From Streptosporangiaceae bacterium (GTDB lineage: Bacteria > Actinomycetota > Actinomycetes > Streptosporangiales > Streptosporangiaceae): DNA of 10,934 bases. Under the pieces are notes generated by a model. It was not told where the DNA came from and made no database searches. It was given only the letters and a program-made list of their open reading frames with translations. Where the stretch lies: contig JASHQP010000148.1 in the NCBI GenBank assembly GCA_030039095.1, positions 1-10,934 on the forward strand, written 5' to 3'. Below, one piece after another: positions 1-5,792 of the stretch (position 1 is its first letter; each line of letters opens with the position of its first letter). A program made the translations under genes and the position numbers.

Positions 1-247
1 CCGGCCCGAGGGGAACGGTTTCCTCCCGCCCCTCCTGGCTGCGCCACATCTCGCCACTCCCGCGCAGCACGTACCAGATCTCGTCCACCCTGCGGTACAC
101 CACGGCGCGGGAGGTATGCCCGCCGGCCAGCTCGAAGTGCGCCATCGAGCCGCCGGCCAGCCGCAGCAGGATCCGGACGTCGGAGCCGTCGGGCGCGACC
201 ACGTCGCGGGCGGCGGGCAGCTGCATGGTGTCGAATGGCTGGTCCAC
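1..247 (-). CDS. Cupin-domain protein, 3' end cut by window edge
   Basis: The minus strand is open from about 247 to base 1 without a stop, so the gene continues to the left and only the first 80 or so residues are visible. They include a VVAPDGSDVRIL stretch, then GGSMAHFEL, then DEIWYVLRGSGEMWR. I recognise this as the first half of a small single-domain cupin (beta-barrel) protein. In relatives I know, a histidine usually precedes the (V/E)EIWYVL motif; here the position reads VVYRRVDEIW with Tyr, so metal binding is doubtful. The start is uncertain. GTG at 247 gives VDQPFDTMQLP, which resembles the usual N-terminus of these proteins, while ATG at 226 is the alternative; neither has a clear Shine-Dalgarno sequence. 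It diverges from the sigma-factor remnant. The substrate is unknown. Confidence 0.72.
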   Translation of the reverse strand, partial: MDQPFDTMQLPAARDVVAPDGSDVRILLRLAGGSMAHFELAGGHTSRAVVYRRVDEIWYVLRGSGEMWRSQEGREETVPLGP

Positions 248-308
248 GCCGATCAATCTTGCCAGCCACGGCCGGTCCGGCCACGCCGCGCTGTTCCTTG
301 CGCCGCCG

Positions 309-335
309 TGTCGATTCCGGCGCGGCCCGCTCGTG
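309..335 (+). promoter_or_regulatory. Candidate ECF42-type sigma-factor promoter
   Basis: TGTCGA at 309-314 is followed after 17 bases by CGTG at 332-335, about 55 bases before the ATG at 391. From memory, ECF42 promoters carry TGTCGA at -35 and CGA/TC at -10 and drive YCII/DGPF genes. The -35 element is exact and the -10 has one mismatch. Its position directly before a YCII-ECF remnant supports the assignment, but the call rests on one short match. Confidence 0.45.
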
Positions 336-390
336 TGGAGGGTAAAGGGTCCGGCAAGATGCTAAGGGCCGCCGCGGAGAGGAGAAAACG

Positions 391-678
391 ATGAAGCAGT
401 ATCTGCTCGGCGTGTGCCTGGTGGACGACGGCACGCCGCCGCCGTCGCCCGGCTGCGCCGCGAGGCATCCCGCGACGACCGGCACGCGCAGGCGCCGAGA
501 TCGCCCGCGCGTTCCTGGTGCCCGAGCCGACGATGGCGCATTGTTTCGCCGGCTTGAACGGGACGCCGACGCCGCGGTCGCCTACGACGCGGCGATCGCG
601 CTCGCCGGCAACAACACCGAGCGCGCGTTCCTGCGGCGCCGCCGCGAGTCACTGACGCCACCAGAGGAGACACCATGA
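391..678 (+). pseudogene. Collapsed YCII/DGPF gene plus ECF42-like sigma factor remnant
   Basis: A 95-codon open frame with a good ribosome site (GGAGAGGAG at 376-384) is a patchwork rather than one protein. It opens with MKQYLLGVCLVDDGTPPP (391-444), the start of a YCII/DGPF protein. The next pieces match an ECF sigma factor in changing frames. At 450-494 the -1 frame gives RLRREASRDDRHAQA, like the end of region 2. At 497-541 another frame gives EIARAFLVPEPTMAH, the region 4 helix-turn-helix. From 547 the original frame resumes with RRLERDADAAVAYDAAIALA and AGNNTERAFLRRRR, the TPR-like C-terminal tail of ECF42 factors. Most of both genes is therefore missing through several internal deletions. 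The frame still overlaps the next gene by ATGA (675-678), so a short chimeric peptide could be made and could couple translation. The order YCII, sigma factor, target gene is typical for this group. Confidence 0.7.
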
Positions 679-1289
679 AACTGACCGTGACGACCTTCCT
701 GAGCCTCGACGGCGTCTACCAGTCCCCCGGCGCGCCGGACGAGGACGGCACCGGCTATCCGTATGGCGGCTGGACAGCGCCGTACGGCGACGAGGACTTC
801 GGCACGTTCATGGTCGCCCGCTTCGCCAACGCCGACGCGTTCCTGCTCGGCCGCAAGACCTACGAGATCTTCGCGGGCTACTGGCCACGGGTGACCGACC
901 CGGACAACCCGATCGCCGCGCCGCTGAACAGCCTGCCGAAGTACGTGGTCACCAGCACGCTGACGTCGCTCGGCTGGCACAACTCGACGCCGGTCACCGG
1001 CGAGGTGGCCGACGAGGTCGGCAAGCTCGTGGCGCGGCCGGGCAACGAGCTTCAGGTGCACGGCAGCGGCCAGCTCGCGGCGGCACTGATCACCGGCGGC
1101 CTCGTCGACGAGCTGCGGCTGATGATCTTCCCGGTAATCCTCGGCACCGGCAAGCGGCTGTTCCCCCGGGAGCCCATCGCGGCCGCGATGCGGCTCACCG
1201 ACAGCCGCACCAGCAGCACCGGGGTCACGATGCTCACGCTCCGGCCGGACGGCCCCGCGAGGTTCGGCACCGTCGGCGAGGAGCCCTGA
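675..1289 (+). CDS. Dihydrofolate-reductase-family protein (RibD C-terminal domain)
   Basis: A complete 204-residue protein of the RibD C-terminal/DHFR-like fold, probably a cytoplasmic NADPH-dependent reductase of unknown substrate. It begins MKLTVTTFLSLDGV, the usual first strand and loop of the family. LLGRKTYE (57-64) corresponds to the cofactor-binding segment, GSGQLAAALI (130-139) is the second nucleotide-binding turn, and DELRLMIFPVILGTGKRLF (145-163) is the characteristic C-terminal core. The length is normal for stand-alone members. The ATG is preceded by AGAGGAGA (663-670) and overlaps the stop of the upstream remnant by four bases. Such genes often sit beside YCII and ECF sigma genes in actinomycetes, so it was probably a member of that regulon and may still be driven by the promoter near 309. 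It is not the folate-pathway FolA; the true substrate cannot be read from sequence. Confidence 0.88.
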   Translation: MKLTVTTFLSLDGVYQSPGAPDEDGTGYPYGGWTAPYGDEDFGTFMVARFANADAFLLGRKTYEIFAGYWPRVTDPDNPIAAPLNSLPKYVVTSTLTSLGWHNSTPVTGEVADEVGKLVARPGNELQVHGSGQLAAALITGGLVDELRLMIFPVILGTGKRLFPREPIAAAMRLTDSRTSSTGVTMLTLRPDGPARFGTVGEEP

Positions 1290-1293
1290 CCGG

Positions 1294-1318
1294 CCGGGCT
1301 GCGTGTTAGCCCGGTTTT
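1294..1318 (+). terminator. Rho-independent terminator after the DHFR-family gene
   Basis: A perfect 7-base-pair stem, CCGGGCT (1294-1300) with AGCCCGG (1308-1314), encloses a 7-base loop and is followed by TTTT (1315-1318). It lies five bases after the stop at 1289. The stop codon of the convergent amidohydrolase (1308-1306) falls in the loop and first stem base. On the minus strand no T-run follows, so it is expected to work mainly for plus-strand transcripts. Confidence 0.7.
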
Positions 1319-2652
1319 GGGATCTGGCTGCAATCTCCTGGTCCTCTCGAGGACTGGCTATCGCCGAGCGCGCGACCATTCGTCCGGTCGCGGGCATCAT
1401 AGATGACGCTGCCGCTGGCCACAGTGAGCGAGCAGTGGCCTGCTGCCCGGGCGACCAGTGATCGCTCCACCTGATCGTCAAGAACCTGGACGTCGAACAC
1501 CGCTAGGTCGGCCGGCCCGTCAACGGCCAGGACGCCGTACCCGTTGCCGTCCAGACCCATGGCCCTGGCACCGCCGACCGTGGCGGCGCGGAGCAGCCGG
1601 GCAGCTAGGTCCTCCCCGCAGTAGCCCTGCTGCCGGGCGAGGTTTGCGAGCATCGCGACGTCGGCCATGAGATCGAGCGACGGCGACGACGCAAGCGAGT
1701 CGGTCCCTACCGCGATCTCGTGACCCTCGGCGAGGTAGTCCGCTACGGGAGCGGGGCCCAGGCCCAGGACGGCATTGGACCGCGGGCACAGCGCAACCTG
1801 GGTGCCGCGTTCCAGCAGCAGGTCGCGGCCCGTGCGGTCCAGGTAGATCGCATGAGCTAGGTGGGCGCTCGGGACGAGGACGCCGAGAGAATCCGCGTAG
1901 GCCGCGGTGTCCTGCCCCGTTCCACCGCGACGGACGAGCTCGAATTCGTCCCGTAGCTCGCCGTAGATGTCGAGCATGGACCTGTCGCCACACCGGTAGA
2001 GATTGCGCTCGAGGGCCGACTCTCCGCAGTGCAGGTGCACTCGAACCTGGCGCTGCGCGGCAACCTCCATCAGATCCTTGATCACAGCGCCGTCGAGGCT
2101 GTACGGCGCGTGCGGCGAGACGCCGTGCGGGACAAGACCGGGCCGTTCGAGCCGCGCCAGGAATGCGGCCCGGCCGCCATCTCGCCAGGTGCGCTCTAGC
2201 TGCCCGATCTCCTCGAGATACTCGATCCCGGTGACACCGCAGGAAGCAAGCGCGCCGCGGGCCTCGTCGTTGGTGATGATCTCGGCGAAGACCGTGGTGC
2301 CGGTGCTCGCCGCCTGCCGGGCGCCGACCAGTGCGGACATCGCCCAGTAGCCGGGATCGGTCACCGCGCGATAGGCGCCTTCGAACGCGAACGACCACTG
2401 CTCGAAACCGGCGTACGCACCCCGGCCGAGATCAGCAAAGCCGGTGTATTGCAGGTGCGTGTGGGCGTTCACGAGGCCAGGCGTTATGACGCCTGCCCGC
2501 TGGTCGACCGTAGCGCCAGACCACTGCTGGGGTAGCGCCCCCTGGCGCCCCACCCAGGCGACCCGGCTGCCGGAAACGACCACCGCCCCGGCGCGTATCG
2601 GCCGCGCCGCTACCGGCACGACCCAGTCGGCAGCGAAAACCTTATCGGCCAC
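1306..2652 (-). CDS. Metal-dependent amidohydrolase, nucleoside/triazine deaminase class
   Basis: A 448-residue amidohydrolase-superfamily enzyme, expected to deaminate a purine-type base or nucleoside in the cytoplasm. Counting from GTG 2652, the metal ligands are visible: NAHTH with His64 and His66, the HLHCGE motif with His208 and Glu211, and GTDS with Asp318. SPHAPYS supplies His181, 27 residues before His208, the same spacing I recall for MTA/SAH deaminase. CPRSNAVLGLG resembles S-adenosylhomocysteine, methylthioadenosine and aminodeoxyfutalosine deaminases. An open frame extends back to 2724, but that part lies inside the permease gene; GTG 2652 overlaps the permease stop by 11 bases and starts at a normal family N-terminus (VADKVFAADW). 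TTG 2664 is a weaker alternative. It is last in a five-gene operon with an SAHH-like fusion and an ABC importer, which favours a nucleoside-derived substrate. The exact substrate is not shown by sequence; chlorohydrolase activity is a less likely alternative. Confidence 0.85.
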   Translation of the reverse strand: MADKVFAADWVVPVAARPIRAGAVVVSGSRVAWVGRQGALPQQWSGATVDQRAGVITPGLVNAHTHLQYTGFADLGRGAYAGFEQWSFAFEGAYRAVTDPGYWAMSALVGARQAASTGTTVFAEIITNDEARGALASCGVTGIEYLEEIGQLERTWRDGGRAAFLARLERPGLVPHGVSPHAPYSLDGAVIKDLMEVAAQRQVRVHLHCGESALERNLYRCGDRSMLDIYGELRDEFELVRRGGTGQDTAAYADSLGVLVPSAHLAHAIYLDRTGRDLLLERGTQVALCPRSNAVLGLGPAPVADYLAEGHEIAVGTDSLASSPSLDLMADVAMLANLARQQGYCGEDLAARLLRAATVGGARAMGLDGNGYGVLAVDGPADLAVFDVQVLDDQVERSLVARAAGHCSLTVASGSVIYDARDRTNGRALGDSQSSRGPGDCSQIPKPG

Positions 2653-3469
2653 TGGCGGAACCAAAACCCCTGACCAGCGCCTTCTGCGCGACGAGGAACA
2701 CGACGAGGGTTGGAAGCAAGGCAACCATCCCAGCAGCGGCTTGCTCCTGCAGGTTCAGGTTCTCCTTACTTGCGAGGCTTGCGGTGGCCAATACCAGCGT
2801 ATTCACCGACGGCTCCTGCAACAGAGTCGCGGCGATGAGGAGGTCACCAAACGTCCACACGAACACCAGGGCGGTGACCGAGGCCAGCACTGGCCGTGCG
2901 ATCGGCACCGCTATCCGGCGGAAAGTAGCGAGGACAGTGGCACCGTCCAGGGTCGCCGCCTCCAGCAGGTCCGTGGTCAGCACCTGCCGGAAGTAGGTGT
3001 GCACGAGATAGAAGGAGAACGGCAGGCTGGAAACGCCGTCGACAGCACCGGTGATGACCCGGCTGTTGTCGAGCCCGACCTGGGATACGGCAACGAACAC
3101 GGGGATCAGCCAGGCCACCGTGGGGATCGCGTAGCACGACACCAGGATCCACCGGAGCCATCCAGCTGCACGGCTCTGGTGAATCCGAAACCAGTAGCCC
3201 CCCGCGAGCGACACGAGTCCACACACCACGCAGGCCGCCACGCAGGTGATCAGGGACGACAGCACTGCCATGCCGAGGTTGGCACCGCTCCAGGCGCTGG
3301 TCAGGTTGCTGAGAGTGAATGCCCTGGGTAGTCCGCCCGGATTATCGATGTAGTCCTGGGGCGTGCGGAAGGCGGTAGCGATCAGCATCAGGAACGGCAC
3401 GATGAAGGGGATCGTGATCACAACCGCAATCGCGGTCTTCACCCGGCGGCCGGCCTGAACAGTCCTCAT
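2642..3469 (-). CDS. ABC transporter permease, CUT1 type (MalG-like)
   Basis: A 275-residue inner-membrane permease of the carbohydrate-uptake-1 group. About six hydrophobic segments are visible, beginning near residues 12-32 and 65-90. The cytoplasmic EAA loop that docks the ATPase reads EAATLDGATVLATFRRIAVP (170-189), with the expected E-A-A, D-G-A and Ile-x-x-Pro spacing. The open frame extends upstream to 3943, but that is out-of-frame sequence inside the other permease; the ATG at 3469 overlaps that gene's stop by ATGA and gives the usual short N-terminus. It pairs with the upstream permease to form the channel, fed by the binding lipoprotein. The family mostly carries sugars, but the operon partners suggest a nucleoside-like ligand. 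Confidence 0.9.
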   Translation of the reverse strand: MRTVQAGRRVKTAIAVVITIPFIVPFLMLIATAFRTPQDYIDNPGGLPRAFTLSNLTSAWSGANLGMAVLSSLITCVAACVVCGLVSLAGGYWFRIHQSRAAGWLRWILVSCYAIPTVAWLIPVFVAVSQVGLDNSRVITGAVDGVSSLPFSFYLVHTYFRQVLTTDLLEAATLDGATVLATFRRIAVPIARPVLASVTALVFVWTFGDLLIAATLLQEPSVNTLVLATASLASKENLNLQEQAAAGMVALLPTLVVFLVAQKALVRGFGSASGR

Positions 3470-4440
3470 CGCCTGACCTCCGCTAGCCCTCCGCGGCGTC
3501 GAGCGAAAGCGTGACGCACCAGTGATGGGATCAGAACGAAGACCAGCGCGACGAGAATGACCATGATCATGAGGACGACCGACTCCGCTGCCGCGGCTCC
3601 GAAAAACCCCAGGTTGAAGAACGTCTCGTACACCGAGTAGTCCATTGTGGTGCTTGCCAGTCCGGGCCCGCCGCTGGTCAGCACGTAGATCCACGAGAAC
3701 ATGAACAGGAAGATCGACAGCACCTGGAACATCGTCCAGAGCAGGACGGTCGGCCAGATGCTCGGCATCCCGATGCGCCATAGCTCGGTCCAGAAGCCTG
3801 CGCCATCCAGCCGGCTCGCCTCGAAGATGTCCTGAGGTACCGCGTTCAGCGCAGCTGAGAAGATCAGAACGCCGGTACCGAACCCGCCCCAGAGCACGAG
3901 CATGATGATGACCGGCTTGACCAGCGCGGCGTCGGTCAGCCATGGCTTCGCCAGGAAGCCGAGCCCGACCTTCTGGAGTGACGCATCCAGCGGGCCGTTG
4001 TCAGCTAGGAGCGACCTGAACACCAGGCCGACGATCGCCGGCGACATCACTGCGGGGATGAAGTAGATCGTCCTCAATACGCCCGCCCAGCGCACATGCT
4101 CCCGCAGCATGTAGGCGACGAGCATCGGCGCGACCACCCACAGCGGGACGCCCAGGAGGTAGAAGATCTGATTGCGGACGACCTGCCAGAAGGCGGACTG
4201 ACCGAAGAGCGTGGAGTAGTTGCCAAACCCAACGAACGGAGAGGCCGCGCCCGGCTGCCAGTTAAAGAAGGACTTGATCGTGATGTAGATCACCGGCAGC
4301 AAGAAGATGGCAATTTCGAGGACTACGATCGGGATAACCAGTGCCAGGCTCGGGCCGACCAGCCTGTCTTTGTTCAGCGAGAAACCGGGCCGGCGTATAC
4401 GCGCCGGCCCGGTCGCCTTGGCCTCAACCTTCGCTGTCAT
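3466..4440 (-). CDS. ABC transporter permease, CUT1 type (MalF-like)
   Basis: A 324-residue inner-membrane permease. A short charged N-terminus (MTAKVEAKATGP) leads into a first membrane segment at about residues 30-55. Further segments lie near 95-112, 122-143, 175-196, 229-252 and 283-308. The EAA loop reads EASRLDGAGFWTELWRIGMP (207-226), a standard match with Ser for the third position. The gene begins 23 bases after the binding-protein stop and overlaps the next permease by four bases, so the two are probably made in equal amounts. No ATPase gene lies in this operon. In actinomycetes many CUT1 importers share one ATPase of the MsiK/UgpC type encoded elsewhere, and I infer that here. Confidence 0.9.
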   Translation of the reverse strand: MTAKVEAKATGPARIRRPGFSLNKDRLVGPSLALVIPIVVLEIAIFLLPVIYITIKSFFNWQPGAASPFVGFGNYSTLFGQSAFWQVVRNQIFYLLGVPLWVVAPMLVAYMLREHVRWAGVLRTIYFIPAVMSPAIVGLVFRSLLADNGPLDASLQKVGLGFLAKPWLTDAALVKPVIIMLVLWGGFGTGVLIFSAALNAVPQDIFEASRLDGAGFWTELWRIGMPSIWPTVLLWTMFQVLSIFLFMFSWIYVLTSGGPGLASTTMDYSVYETFFNLGFFGAAAAESVVLMIMVILVALVFVLIPSLVRHAFARRRGGLAEVRR

Positions 4441-4463
4441 GAGCTAGCCTGTGCCGCCGAGGG

Positions 4464-5777
4464 CTACTGCGACTGCTTGAAGGCAGCCTCTGCCTGGCTG
4501 GTAAAGGTCGCCACCGACATAGTGCCCGAGATGAGCGGAGCCGCGTTGCGCTCATAGACAGCAAGAACAGTTAGCGGGAACGCCTCGAATCCGGTGTGAT
4601 TAATCGGATTGTCGACCAGCGGGATGTAGGCATCTTCGGGAGCGTTCGTGCCGTGGACTGTCACGTTGTTCAGGTTCGGCGGCACTCCAACGTTGTTGAA
4701 GATGATCCGCTGTGCCTCCGGGCCGGCGAGGAAGTTCACGAACGCACCCGCAGCCTGCGGGTACTTCGTCCACTTGGTGATGCCCCAACCGGTCTCCGCG
4801 CCCGCGTCGATCAGGTTGGTGTACTTGGACCCCGGCACTTGCGGCAGCCGCATGATCGTGGAGTTAGGAACACTCTGGAAGGACTGCTCGGCGGTGCTGA
4901 TGTCGCCGGTGACCATCATCGCCGTCTTGCCGGCGAAGTACTGGTTAAATGAGTCGTCGTACATGTTGCGCCCGAGTGATGCGGCGACGTTCCCGAAGCA
5001 GCCGGCCTTGTTCATGGCGAGTATGTCGTTGGTTGCCGACACGAACATGGGAGCGTTTACGGGGATCTTTCCCGCAATCCAGTTGGCCAGTGTAGCGGTG
5101 TCCATCATCTGGCTGGACATCATGTACATGAGCGTTTCGAACATGTACCCGTCCTTCCAGCCCGACGCGATTGGCTGGATGCCCTTGGCCATTAGCTGCC
5201 GGCACGTGCTCAGGAAGCTTGGCCACGTGGCCAGCGCAGTAGCCGGGTCGATATGCGCCTTGGCGAACAAGTTCTTGTTCACCATCAGCGCGTAACCGTA
5301 TGTGCCGGTCGGCAGGATATACAGGTTGCCGTCCTTGGATTTATTGTCCTTGACGAACTTCAGGTGCGCCTTGACTGACGGATACATGGCGTTCTGCAGC
5401 GGGAAAAGCCCGTTCCGATAGCTGTAGGCCTGCGCGCCGCCATACATCGTGATCACGTCCGGCCCGGTTCTGGCGACTGTTGCTTCCCGAATCTTCTGGA
5501 AGTACGTGGGGTAAGAGATGTTCACCATGTTGACGTGGATCTGCGGATACTTTGCTTCGAAGGCCTTGACTACGTCGTTGTATGCCGTCGTGCCGTTGTT
5601 GTATTCGCCTGGCATGAAGGTCCAGACGGTCAGGGTGATCTTGGTATGGGGGACGGCCCCGGTCAGGGAAGACGTGCTGGCTCCCTTGGAGCTACCGCAT
5701 GCGGCAAGAACGAGTGCCAGGCAGCTGATGGCGATTGTGGCCACCGGGCCGCGCCTGCGGGAGATTGTGCGATGCAT
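4464..5777 (-). CDS. Family-1 extracellular substrate-binding lipoprotein
   Basis: A 437-residue solute-binding protein anchored outside the membrane. The N-terminus has Arg7-Arg9, a hydrophobic stretch, and a lipobox ending LAAC with the lipidated Cys at residue 27, followed by a Gly/Ser linker. The mature part starts KITLTVWTFMPGEYNNGT, typical of family-1 (MalE/UgpB-like) binding proteins, and includes MYGGAQAYSYRNGLFPL and a late AGAFVNFLAGPEAQRI segment, both usual for this fold. The start is well supported: GAAAGGA (5789-5783) sits five bases before ATG. It begins 15 bases after the SAHH-like gene and is followed by two permeases. The pocket is rich in Tyr, Trp and Asn, as in binders of polar ring compounds, but ligand identity cannot be read; sugar remains the default family expectation, and a nucleoside-type ligand is inferred from the neighbours. 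Confidence 0.92.
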   Translation of the reverse strand: MHRTISRRRGPVATIAISCLALVLAACGSSKGASTSSLTGAVPHTKITLTVWTFMPGEYNNGTTAYNDVVKAFEAKYPQIHVNMVNISYPTYFQKIREATVARTGPDVITMYGGAQAYSYRNGLFPLQNAMYPSVKAHLKFVKDNKSKDGNLYILPTGTYGYALMVNKNLFAKAHIDPATALATWPSFLSTCRQLMAKGIQPIASGWKDGYMFETLMYMMSSQMMDTATLANWIAGKIPVNAPMFVSATNDILAMNKAGCFGNVAASLGRNMYDDSFNQYFAGKTAMMVTGDISTAEQSFQSVPNSTIMRLPQVPGSKYTNLIDAGAETGWGITKWTKYPQAAGAFVNFLAGPEAQRIIFNNVGVPPNLNNVTVHGTNAPEDAYIPLVDNPINHTGFEAFPLTVLAVYERNAAPLISGTMSVATFTSQAEAAFKQSQ

Positions 5778-5792
5778 GGGTGTCCTTTCGCG

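Noticed and set aside
582..1481. A 299-codon open frame on the minus strand
   Set aside because: It runs antisense to the reductase gene and across the terminator and the end of the amidohydrolase gene; composition is Arg/Ala-rich and no motif was found.
2652..2724. Longer amidohydrolase start at 2724
   Set aside because: The added 24 residues (Ser/Arg-rich) lie within the permease reading frame and do not match the family N-terminus; GTG 2652 overlaps the permease stop as expected for coupled genes.
2444..3331. A 295-codon plus-strand open frame
   Set aside because: It is antisense to the permease and amidohydrolase genes, and its His/Gln/Gly-rich product resembles no protein.
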